The translations under genes and the position numbers were made by a program. Shown here piece after piece: positions 33,656-41,693 of a stretch of DNA of 56,046 bases (its first letter is position 1; every line of letters begins with the position of its first letter). The notes beneath the pieces were generated by a model, which saw only the letters and a program-made list of their open reading frames with translations, did not search any database and was not told the DNA's origin. The stretch lies in assembly GCA_019634385.1 (NCBI GenBank), contig JAHQVK010000187.1:1-56046 (forward strand), written 5' to 3'. This DNA is from Myxococcales bacterium (GTDB taxonomy: Bacteria; Myxococcota; Kuafuiibacteriia; Kuafuiibacteriales; Kuafuiibacteriaceae).

Positions 33656-36460
33656 TTGATCTCTTACGCGAAATGTTTGACCTACGAGCGGCTCTTTCGT
33701 AGTGTAAAAATCGAAGTGGGATCCCGCGCTCACGCCACTGTCTTTGCTGACAGTACTGGTCCCTACCACCTTCTCCGCCGGTTGGTGCGTAAAGAGATGT
33801 CCGAACTGTTTCTTGCTCGTAGCTTGCAGAGTGAGGCTTTTGGCCAATCCTTCGTCATTAAGCGCCTATTGTCCTTTTTGGCCCATGACAACGCCCATAC
33901 TGCGATTTTTCTCAGCGAAGCGGAGCTGATGAAACAGCTGCAGCATCCGAACATCGTCAATGTTTTTGATATGGGATCGCGCGCTCCTGACTATGCGATG
34001 GTTATGGAGCTTATCGACGGATGGGATTTAGAACACGTCATCCGAGAAAGCTCGACCACTAACTTAGTCATCCCTACGGGATGTATTGCTTTATGTATGG
34101 CAAAAGTGTGTGAGGGACTCTCTTTTACCCACGCTCTTGAGGATGTTTACGGGGCGCCTAGGGGGATTATTCATCGGAACATCAGTCCGTCGAAGATCAT
34201 GATCGATCGCAACGGCTCGGTTAAGATTTTGGGCTTCGGTACGCCTAAGTCGGTCGATGACAGACAACCAACCCGATCCGGAGAGCTCAAAAGTCGATGC
34301 CAATATTTGTCACCCGAACAGGTGACGGGTAATCCGGTTGATGCCCGAGCGGATATCTTTTCTGTCGGAGCTGTATTGTATGAGCTCCTCACTGGTACGT
34401 CACCCTTCGAGCGAGGGGATACGGTACAGACACTTCAAGCGATTGTTGAGGCGTCTCCTCGACCTTGTCAGGCCCTAAATCCTCGGGTTCCTTGTCAATT
34501 GATCACAATTGTTGAAACTTGTCTCAAGAAGTCAGCTTCGCAGCGCTATCCAAATGCACTGGTGGTTCAACAAGCCTTAGAGGAGGCGTATCACAGCCAC
34601 ACTTGTGATGATAGCTCGCTCTCCCATTGGCTGATGAAGGTTATGCCCCAGAAGTTTGCTTTGCCGACTAACTCAGGACATCAGACGGCCGGTGACGATG
34701 GGACTCGTGAACCCCGCTCACTGCCAGCACATATCAAAGTGCTGCAGGGGCCCCAGGAGTTTTCATCGGCCAGCATGTCTACGCACCATTCCATCCCGAC
34801 ATTGTATGCAACGTCCGAAGTATTACAGTCTCTCCCGAGACCCAAGGAAGCGAGCAACGATATCAAGAGCGCGGTTACAACTATCCGGCACCTACCCTTG
34901 ACCAAAGCTGACCGCTGCGAAGACGATGGTCATGCGGTAGTGCTCCCTCGAGCCCACGGTCTTCGACCGATGGAAGACCAAGCTTATCGGCGCGAGGATG
35001 ATGATAGGACGGTTCGTACTCCTGGACACGTGCTACCGGTAGATGTCCAAGGCGAAGGGACCGATGTTGACACCACAGCTACCTCCACCGAGCGCACGCC
35101 AGCATTGGAGAACTATTCGGCGGATCACAAGAGTGAGGGGATGGTGGTCACCACAAACAGCGCACCCTCTCTAGGGCCCGATGAGACCAGTGATGACGCC
35201 GAAGCGACGGTCGTGGCCTCCGACCGTTTGCTATCGCTTGAGATCAGTGAAGTGGGGCGCGAAGGGGAAAAGACGGTAAATGTGACCGATCGTGTACCAT
35301 CGCTCGAGGCCAATGAAGCGGATCTAAAGGGTGAGACGGCAATCAATGAAAGTGGAGATCTAGAGGGGGAGGCAACAGTCGCCACCACTGACTATTTTCC
35401 GTCATTAGCAACCGATGGGGAGGGGCACGAGATGGAAGTATCGGGGAGTGTCACCGAGGCGTATTTTTCGTGGCCAGAAGAAGAGGACGAAAGAGCGGAT
35501 GAGGCGCTGTTTAGTACTGAGATAGATATAACAAGACATAAGCTAATCACAACCATAGATCAGACCCCGAAGAGCACGCTTTCAAATTCTGCCAGTATAG
35601 ATTCTGACCCATCGCCCCATCGTGAACGTAGTTCGGCCCCAACCTCAGATCATACCCAAAGAGGTATATTATCAGACCCTTCAAGTCTCGATTCTTATGA
35701 GTGGTCTCATAGCGAGCGCGGTCCTGCTCCCGGGGATATATTTCTTCGACCAGGCATTTCGCTCAGCATAAAACAAGCGAATCCACCATTGCCCCCCCCC
35801 GATGGTGAGACCCTTCTCGCCGTGATAGCAAAAGCGGAACAAGCCTCAGCCTTGGAAGGTTTGGCAGCCCCTCCGGCTCCAGAGTCTCGCGAGGTTGTGA
35901 TAGAGTTTCCCAAGCGTGAGGCGCAAGCGAGTGCCACTCCTCAGCATGTTGATCCCTGGCAAACGCCTCCAGGGGCTAGGCACAGCTCCATTGCGTCCAC
36001 GATTTTTGATGGCTCAGAGCGTTTGAGAAAATCCTCGGTGCAAACGGTGGTACCCAGATCTCTTATTGGCGACGAGAGTTTGTTGTTTGCCCCAGATCCC
36101 AACGAACTCGATCAAAACAAAGAATCTACAAAAAGTTCGGCCTGTGTGTTGATGGCCACTCAAACCATCCTGGTGGCCATGGCTGTATGCGCTTTCTCGC
36201 TAGTAGTATACTATCTCATTCCGGTGTTATATCCGGAACATCCTACCCTAATGATTCATAGTAAACCTACGGGGGCAATTGTTAGAGTCAATGGGATGGT
36301 GCAATCAGACCGCACGCCACTGATGTTAAGTGATCTGATCGAAGGCATACCTTATGACGTAGTCATAGAACTCGAGGGTTACGAGTCTAAGGATATCCGT
36401 AACGTCCAATTAAGCTCGGGGCAGGTTTCAACCCTAAAAGTCGAACTCATACCAAACTGA
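33656..36460 (+). CDS. PEGA-domain pseudokinase (Ser/Thr kinase fold)
   Basis: About 934 aa from TTG 33656; GTG 33716 is an alternative start. The kinase fold spans about 38-320: the ATP-binding Lys is kept (FVIK, Lys69) and so is the helix-C Glu region, but the catalytic loop reads HRNISPSK (Asn175 for Asp, Lys180 for Asn) and DFG is Gly193-Phe-Gly. The glycine loop is also degraded. Phosphotransfer is therefore unlikely. A ~500-residue acidic linker contains imperfect ~22-aa repeats (about 480-600). One membrane helix (about 830-855) is followed by an extracytoplasmic PEGA domain (about 863-934). The architecture is that of myxobacterial membrane kinases. A scaffold or sensor role is inferred. 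Confidence 0.85.
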   Translation: MISYAKCLTYERLFRSVKIEVGSRAHATVFADSTGPYHLLRRLVRKEMSELFLARSLQSEAFGQSFVIKRLLSFLAHDNAHTAIFLSEAELMKQLQHPNIVNVFDMGSRAPDYAMVMELIDGWDLEHVIRESSTTNLVIPTGCIALCMAKVCEGLSFTHALEDVYGAPRGIIHRNISPSKIMIDRNGSVKILGFGTPKSVDDRQPTRSGELKSRCQYLSPEQVTGNPVDARADIFSVGAVLYELLTGTSPFERGDTVQTLQAIVEASPRPCQALNPRVPCQLITIVETCLKKSASQRYPNALVVQQALEEAYHSHTCDDSSLSHWLMKVMPQKFALPTNSGHQTAGDDGTREPRSLPAHIKVLQGPQEFSSASMSTHHSIPTLYATSEVLQSLPRPKEASNDIKSAVTTIRHLPLTKADRCEDDGHAVVLPRAHGLRPMEDQAYRREDDDRTVRTPGHVLPVDVQGEGTDVDTTATSTERTPALENYSADHKSEGMVVTTNSAPSLGPDETSDDAEATVVASDRLLSLEISEVGREGEKTVNVTDRVPSLEANEADLKGETAINESGDLEGEATVATTDYFPSLATDGEGHEMEVSGSVTEAYFSWPEEEDERADEALFSTEIDITRHKLITTIDQTPKSTLSNSASIDSDPSPHRERSSAPTSDHTQRGILSDPSSLDSYEWSHSERGPAPGDIFLRPGISLSIKQANPPLPPPDGETLLAVIAKAEQASALEGLAAPPAPESREVVIEFPKREAQASATPQHVDPWQTPPGARHSSIASTIFDGSERLRKSSVQTVVPRSLIGDESLLFAPDPNELDQNKESTKSSACVLMATQTILVAMAVCAFSLVVYYLIPVLYPEHPTLMIHSKPTGAIVRVNGMVQSDRTPLMLSDLIEGIPYDVVIELEGYESKDIRNVQLSSGQVSTLKVELIPN

Positions 36461-36659
36461 GTACGCACTAGCAGGCTTCAGGGGTGTGTCTTTGTGTGTT
36501 TACCCTCCGCACCGCGTTCTGACTTGTATCCCCCAAGCGTGAGGTCGGTGGCATCCCCCCTTTCGGGCCCCTCGGTCCGGTACATCCAGTACCCCTCCCT
36601 CCGAGGCTGACCCTTCACATATGCGGGCTCCGGCGTCATCTCCACCGCCGGACGGTAAA

Positions 36660-36896
36660 GAGCAGGTCAGGAGTTGATGGTGGTCGACGCTTGTCCTATC
36701 GGAGCAGGTCAGAAGTTGATCTCGATCGGCTCTTGTCCTAGCAGAGCAGGTCAGAAGTTGATCTCGATCGGCTCCTGTCCTAGCAGAGCAGGTCAGAAGT
36801 TGATCTCGATCGGCTCTTGTCCTAGCAGAGCAGGTCAGAAGTTGATCTCGATCGGCTCTTGTCCTAGCAGAGCAGGTCAAAAGTTGATCTCGATCG
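36660..36896. repeat. 42-bp tandem repeat (minisatellite), about 5.6 units
   Basis: Units begin at 36660, 36702, 36744, 36786, 36828 and 36870, each opening with GAGCAGGTCA. Units 2-5 are nearly identical; the first and last have drifted. Each unit includes TTGATCTCGATCGGCTC, with the palindrome CGATCG. Because 42 is divisible by three, both strands carry open frames across the array (36674-36961 plus, 36500-36880 minus), but neither shows a ribosome site or a conserved flank, so I treat it as non-coding. The rest of 36461-36962 shows only a possible CCGGCG...CGCCGG hairpin near 36630-36651. Confidence 0.9.
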
Positions 36897-36962
36897 TCAT
36901 ATGTTCGGAATGGGGCTGGTCAGCGGTCGCTCCGCATCCCGGCGGTGATTGTTGGTCTTAGG

Positions 36963-37346
36963 TCATGAATGGGTAGAGCGGGGCGGCTCTTGAATCAAGA
37001 GCAACAAAGCAAGGGGTGCGCCAATGTTGGCTCCCCGCTCAATAAAATCGAGCCACGAGCCCCCAGCGAGAGGGCGAAGTGCAGCGGTGAACAACGCCCA
37101 GGTGGTCATCCATGTGAGGGGCCAACGATGGGGGCGGATCAATACGGAAAGGGCTAGCAGAACGTCGAGCACACCTACCAGGGTAAGAATGATGGGCGCA
37201 TGTTCAGCAGACCAGCCAAAAAGAGTGACATAGGGGATCCAACTAGGGTTTTGTAGTATAGCCCACATACCATGGCCAAAAAACTCTGCGGTAACCGCTA
37301 TTCTTAGGACATAAGCTATACGCTGGTGAGAAGTCATGGGAAGCAT
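36963..37346 (-). CDS. small DoxX-like membrane protein
   Basis: A 127-aa protein with four hydrophobic segments (about 12-30, 45-67, 75-95 and 105-118). The N-terminal RIAVTAEFFGHGMWAI pattern and overall topology match DoxX/DoxD-like inner-membrane proteins, whose function varies (some couple to quinone or thiosulfate oxidation). Monocistronic by position, between the minisatellite and a 123-base gap. Start ATG 37346 or the later ATG three residues in. Confidence 0.6.
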   Translation of the reverse strand: MLPMTSHQRIAYVLRIAVTAEFFGHGMWAILQNPSWIPYVTLFGWSAEHAPIILTLVGVLDVLLALSVLIRPHRWPLTWMTTWALFTAALRPLAGGSWLDFIERGANIGAPLALLLLIQEPPRSTHS

Positions 37347-37469
37347 GTACTAAGGCCTTGATTGCACGAGTGCATCACATATTTGTCTAGGGCATGAATA
37401 CCCACACCCGGTATTCAACGTCCAACCAATCTTCCTAGCCGCAGGGACGGAGCACTCACCTCAGCGGTG

Positions 37470-38015
37470 CTACTTACTCGACTTGGTTGAGGTTTTTCGC
37501 GTGTAAACCATCTCCATGGTCGTGACCAGCTTGTCAGTCTGACCGGTCGGATCCTTGAGCATCACGGTGAAGTGGTGAGTGTCTTTGTCTTTGTAATGAA
37601 CGACAATCTTGCCGGGCATTGGTTTTCCATCCATGCCCACGCCTATCGTCTTGTATGTCATCTTTTTTGACTTCTTGTCGAAGGTGCCCCGCATGCGAGT
37701 TGCGGTAGGCTGAAAGGAATCGACCCAAGTGCCGACAAACTGCTCTGTTTTCGGATCAAACCCAATCGTGGCCGACCCTTTGAGTCCACCGGATGAATAA
37801 TGAGAGACCGTCCAGAATTCGCCGATCGCGACGACCTTTTCTTCTCCCTTGAACTCCTTCTTTCCCTCCGGAGTTTGCATGGACCCCTGAAAGGACCACT
37901 CTCCGACATCCTGCATGATAATCTTGTGTTCTTCGCTGGGAGTGGGGAAGTCCTGAGCTGCAGCAGTCGCAGGAAGCAGACACATCACGCTAAGTGTGAT
38001 TGTTTTAACTGGCAT
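37470..38015 (-). CDS. exported DUF1579-family protein
   Basis: About 181 aa. The start is ATG 38015, which gives a clear signal peptide (MPVKTITLSVMCLLPATAAAQ) and is preceded by AAAGGGT; the open frame runs further upstream but would bury the signal. The mature domain starts with EEHKIIMQDVGEWSFQG and contains GEFWTVSHYSSGG, IGFDPKTEQFVGTWVDS and MRGTFDKKSKKMTYK, the pattern of DUF1579, a lipocalin-like beta barrel. No function is established for this group. Stand-alone gene. Confidence 0.75.
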   Translation of the reverse strand: MPVKTITLSVMCLLPATAAAQDFPTPSEEHKIIMQDVGEWSFQGSMQTPEGKKEFKGEEKVVAIGEFWTVSHYSSGGLKGSATIGFDPKTEQFVGTWVDSFQPTATRMRGTFDKKSKKMTYKTIGVGMDGKPMPGKIVVHYKDKDTHHFTVMLKDPTGQTDKLVTTMEMVYTRKTSTKSSK

Positions 38016-38268
38016 GTTTGACCCTTTTTTCAATAACCGTGGTGGCGGAATTAGAAGTAACGAGTGCGTGGATTCGGGTTTTCTACGATCGAGATAGATC
38101 GTTGTTATCCGACTTACCCACGTCGCCGGAATTGTTGTTCTTCTCTCGCGGCTTGTCACCAGAATTATCGGGCAAAAACTGTTGTCCGGAACGCCAGTAG
38201 CCGGAACGCTGACGGCTGCGTTTGCCTGATTTGGAGGAAGATCGGTCACCATCGCCCGCCGATTCTAT

Positions 38269-38321
38269 CCCGCAGCGGACCTCTTGTTGATTCTGTAAGA
38301 ACCAACAAGAGGTCTGCTGTA
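38269..38321 (+). repeat. B-type cloverleaf repeat, copy B5 (arm III fragment)
   Basis: Only arm III and the right end remain: a 17-base left side (38278-38294) pairs with 38298-38314 across a GTA loop with one mismatch, followed by TGCTGTAA. The stem base is GACCTC/GAGGTC where B2 has GACCCC/GGGGTC, a compensated change. Immediately downstream of the adenosine-deaminase-like gene's 3' end. Confidence 0.8.
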
Positions 38322-38338
38322 ACACCGATCAGGTAATG

Positions 38339-39421
38339 CTAGATAAAACTGGCTGCCTCCGCGTTGATGAAACAATTTCTTACATCAGCAGCGCTAAGTA
38401 TATTTGCAGTCACCAGTAACTCTGCTTCTCGCCGGAGATCTGTATTTAGCATGTATGTGGCATCGGTGTTGATGGTAAAGCGTACGCCCCGATCGAGAAA
38501 AGTATGAAGAATGGATCTAAGCTCATCGAGATCTTTCACTGCCCGAGTGTGAAGATTAGAGGTAGGGCAGATTTCTAAGGTCACGCCTTCACCAATGAGC
38601 ATTTGCATAGCTTCTTCACTGTAAGCGGCTCGAATTCCGTGACCTATGCGATCAACCTTTAGATTGGTGATGACCGCCATAATACCCTCACCGGCTGTGT
38701 TGGCGGTCTCGCCAGTATGGGCGGTGGTCCGAAGTCCGGCCTGTTTCGCCCGGGTGAACAGGTCCGCGAACCGTATGACCGACTCCGGCCGTAGCTCGAG
38801 ATTGTATTCTTCGGTCCCCGCTAAATCGATGCCTACAACCCCCCGATCCCGGTACTTGATAGCTTTATCAACCAATATTTCATTGAGGTCTGCATCAAAT
38901 TCTCGAGCCAGACAAAAGATGAGTCCTGCTTCGAGTTGATACTCAAGGCAGGCTCGATCGAGCCCTCGAAGAGCTGCGTGAATAATGTGATCAAGATCGC
39001 GTTCCCCGCTGAGGTTTCGCTTCATGGGGTTGAAGCGAAGTTCCATCCGTCGAACACGTGCACCCCGATATTCTTTGGCAAAAATTTCGTACACCGCGCG
39101 CTCAATGGCCGCCGGGCTAGATTGGATACGTTCGGTATATGTATGAAGGATGTGTAGGTAGTCGTTGAGATTTCTTACCTTGTTTGGATTCGATGTGACC
39201 AGATCTACAAACTCGAAATAGTCGCGCATGGGCAGCTTGATCCCCTGCTCATGAGCCATAGACCATAGGATGTGCGGAGCGACCGCGCCTCCCACATGAA
39301 GATGTAATTCCGTGAGCCATTCGGGCAGGCCGGGGATAGGGAGACGAGAGTCTCCTCTTAGATATGGAACCAGTTGATTTTGTGATTCAGTAGCCGTAGC
39401 TGGCATCATCTTTGAGTTCAT
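38339..39421 (-). CDS. adenosine deaminase-like amidohydrolase
   Basis: A 360-aa TIM-barrel metal-dependent deaminase. Zn ligands His40 and His42 (ELHLHVGG), His235 (TAHTGE, with catalytic Glu238), His261 (RIGHG) and Asp320 are present, as is CPTSN. The residue after the metal Asp, usually a second Asp that contacts the purine, is Ala321 (INTDATYM), so the substrate may differ from adenosine. The ATG overlaps the DUF4388 gene by four bases, making it the last gene of a three-gene operon. Deamination of adenosine or a related nucleoside is likely; specificity is open. Confidence 0.85.
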   Translation of the reverse strand: MNSKMMPATATESQNQLVPYLRGDSRLPIPGLPEWLTELHLHVGGAVAPHILWSMAHEQGIKLPMRDYFEFVDLVTSNPNKVRNLNDYLHILHTYTERIQSSPAAIERAVYEIFAKEYRGARVRRMELRFNPMKRNLSGERDLDHIIHAALRGLDRACLEYQLEAGLIFCLAREFDADLNEILVDKAIKYRDRGVVGIDLAGTEEYNLELRPESVIRFADLFTRAKQAGLRTTAHTGETANTAGEGIMAVITNLKVDRIGHGIRAAYSEEAMQMLIGEGVTLEICPTSNLHTRAVKDLDELRSILHTFLDRGVRFTINTDATYMLNTDLRREAELLVTANILSAADVRNCFINAEAASFI

Positions 39422-40833
39422 ACAGGCCTTCTAGAATTCTGCAATGCCTGACCACTATTTGCTGGGTGTCGGAGCATGTCATGAATAAGCCGAACCCGGC
39501 GGGCAAGGTCGTCAGCTTTTCGTCGTTCGAGGAACTCGGTAGTACGAAGGAGGGCAAAGAACAACAATTCTCCCAGGGCATCCACAAGGTCCTTGGCAGT
39601 GAATGAACCGGTTGTCTCAACACCAGACAAAAGTGTGGAAGTATTTAAGATGCCACGAGTATCTAGCTGGATATCCTTGAGAAAGTCTCGGTAGTAACCA
39701 TCCTCTTCTTGAATGAACTGACGAAGACAAGACAGCATTTGTTGGGTGTGACCACTACGAGACAGTTCATTCATGATTTCGCTAAAGGCTAAATCATATA
39801 TATTACTGACTTCACGAATATTTATGTCTAACGTTGTTTGCAAAGTCGGTTCGACTGACGGCACCAACTGGACAAGGTTTGCTCGGAGAAGATGATATAT
39901 AGTTCGAGTAACCTCAAACTCACTTTGGTTAGTACGTTCCATAAGCTCGCTAATGGTTGTTATCCCTGGCATAGCTCGGAGAATGACTTCAGCCTGTCCC
40001 GGTAGTTCAGAGGCATATCCCTGCAACTGTTTTCGTACCTCATTCGTAAAATCTGCGAACCAACGAGGTGAGCGAGTGATAGTTGTACTAGCGCCATGAA
40101 TACGTTGGCGATATATACGAATTTCATCTAGTTGGCGGAGGCTTTCCACCAACATCATCTGCGTAGGAAAACGCCATCGAGCCGCTGGAAACTTACTTTC
40201 ATCAGCACAAGCAAAAGACCACAGACCAGTTTCAGCTTGGACAAACTGGGCAAAGCGCTCGAACACAAACATTTGAACCAACGGCTCTAGTTGCTCAAGA
40301 GATATATATCCGCGCTCTATACAAGCCCTCCCCATCACTGCGATGTTGTCGCGTATGACCGCATGGAGCTGATCACGAGTGATATGACCGCGTCGTAACA
40401 GGAAGAGTCCAAAACCATCTGCGGGCCCAGGGGATGTTGCCCAGACGATATCGCCGGCCACAAAATAGAGGGAAACGCGTGTTGTGTCATGAACTGTTAA
40501 CACGCCTGATTTATGGGTAGTCGAGACAAAGTTGATGATCTCGACCATTGTCCAACCTTGGGAACCAAGAGTTCCGGAACTTATGATATCCGAGCACGGC
40601 TCAAGTGGATCGCTAACTATTTCCCCGACGCTCGAGCGGATCACTACCCAACCTGGGCTTGTCGGGAGCACTTCCGCTGACCGGAGGCGCTCCCTAAGGA
40701 ACTCGTAAGCGGCCGCTTTCTCTGCCCGTACTCGTCCATCGGGTAACAACTCAAACGTTAGGTGTTCGTCAGCTTGTTCAAGCTGCTCCCATTGATCAAT
40801 AGCCTCCGCTTCTAGCAGAAGGTCTTGTCTCAC
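39418..40833 (-). CDS. DUF4388 (PATAN-like) domain protein
   Basis: A 471-aa cytosolic protein. A region at about 85-200 (GTLGSQGWTMVEIINFVSTT ... KSGVLTVHD ... LYFVAGDIVWATSP) matches DUF4388, often found in signalling proteins of myxobacteria and relatives. The C-terminal half is mostly helical, with an MERTNQSEFEVTRTIYHLL segment that resembles a winged helix, then further helices of unknown type. Start GTG 40833 overlaps the upstream stop by four bases. I infer a regulatory role from family association; nothing catalytic is visible. Confidence 0.7.
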   Translation of the reverse strand: MRQDLLLEAEAIDQWEQLEQADEHLTFELLPDGRVRAEKAAAYEFLRERLRSAEVLPTSPGWVVIRSSVGEIVSDPLEPCSDIISSGTLGSQGWTMVEIINFVSTTHKSGVLTVHDTTRVSLYFVAGDIVWATSPGPADGFGLFLLRRGHITRDQLHAVIRDNIAVMGRACIERGYISLEQLEPLVQMFVFERFAQFVQAETGLWSFACADESKFPAARWRFPTQMMLVESLRQLDEIRIYRQRIHGASTTITRSPRWFADFTNEVRKQLQGYASELPGQAEVILRAMPGITTISELMERTNQSEFEVTRTIYHLLRANLVQLVPSVEPTLQTTLDINIREVSNIYDLAFSEIMNELSRSGHTQQMLSCLRQFIQEEDGYYRDFLKDIQLDTRGILNTSTLLSGVETTGSFTAKDLVDALGELLFFALLRTTEFLERRKADDLARRVRLIHDMLRHPANSGQALQNSRRPV

Positions 40834-41648
40834 TCAATCCTCTTGTCCAAGACTACTTTTACCCCGGTCAAGCCCGGTTTTGCCGGCGTTGGATTGGCAC
40901 TAAATAGATCACCAGGGTCTTTGGTCATCACATTGCCATCCGCGTCGAGGCGAGCCCGGATATCAAAGGGGCCGGTAAACGGCATGCTCTTTAACATAAC
41001 GTCGGATGGTCCCAATCGAAACTGTAACGGAAATGTAGGTTGAGGAATCCTCTTGACCGCCACTGGTGGGCCTCGTTCAGCGGAACCCTTTATCCGAGCA
41101 ACGATGAACAACGTGCCAGTCTGGGCGGGGATATCGGCGCCAAGCTCAATAACACCCTGAATATCTTGGTCACTGGTCACCGAAGAAGATGGCGCAGTGG
41201 AGCCTGCTGCGGCAGCCATCGGGGGAGCTCCGCCTTCAAACGGACTGACTTCCTTCGGCTTACCGAGATTCATCTCTCGGATGACTACCAGTATAATCGC
41301 AAGAATCGCCACAAAAAGCAGAAGATTACCAATAATATTTGTACCTTGGACCTGTTTGGGCATCGCTTGGGTTACGGACTGAATTTCTGCTCTGGCCTCT
41401 GATTCCGCGCTTGATGAAGCGCCAACATGGTTGGGGCTAGGCCTACGTCCAACCATGCGGATTCCGCAATCCGGACAAAATCGAGAGCCGTTAGGAATAA
41501 CGTGTTCACAGGCGGGACAATTGTCGGGAGGACGTATGGATGCTCCGCACGTTTTGCAATAGTGCGCATCTGCTCCGTAAGGTGTTGTACAAACGCTACA
41601 TGTGTCCTCGAGGGTTGCCTGCTGCATGGAGCAACTACCGTATCTCAA
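40830..41648 (-). CDS. double zinc-ribbon membrane protein with CcmI-like C-terminal domain
   Basis: A 272-aa protein. Two cytosolic zinc ribbons (CSVC...CKTC and CPAC...CPDC, residues 17-62), a linker, one membrane helix (about 103-122), and an extracytoplasmic domain (about 165-270). The domain's GTLFIVARIKGSAERGPPVA, PLQFRLGPSDVMLKSMP and DIRARLDADGNVMTKDPGDL resemble the C-terminal domain of CcmI/CycH, which binds apocytochrome or haem-lyase partners. TTG start with GAGGAG six bases upstream, a strong site. First gene of the operon with DUF4388 and the deaminase. Resemblance is judged by eye. Confidence 0.65.
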   Translation of the reverse strand: MRYGSCSMQQATLEDTCSVCTTPYGADAHYCKTCGASIRPPDNCPACEHVIPNGSRFCPDCGIRMVGRRPSPNHVGASSSAESEARAEIQSVTQAMPKQVQGTNIIGNLLLFVAILAIILVVIREMNLGKPKEVSPFEGGAPPMAAAAGSTAPSSSVTSDQDIQGVIELGADIPAQTGTLFIVARIKGSAERGPPVAVKRIPQPTFPLQFRLGPSDVMLKSMPFTGPFDIRARLDADGNVMTKDPGDLFSANPTPAKPGLTGVKVVLDKRIE

Positions 41649-41693
41649 TCTAATCTCCTCGCAAACAAACCGTCGACGTCATACGCTTATCTT

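Noticed and set aside
36660..36896. CRISPR array
   Set aside because: The 42-bp units are strictly contiguous, with no variable spacers between them, and no cas gene is present.
36500..36961. Repeat-protein genes on both strands of the minisatellite
   Set aside because: A 42-bp unit keeps both strands open by arithmetic; no ribosome site and no non-repetitive conserved part is visible.
38016..38252. Upstream extension of the DUF1579 gene
   Set aside because: It would bury an excellent signal peptide and ribosome site at 38015 inside the protein.
41427..41693. Upstream extension of the lipoprotein gene
   Set aside because: It is antisense to the zinc-ribbon coding region and puts about 90 implausible residues before the lipoprotein-type signal.
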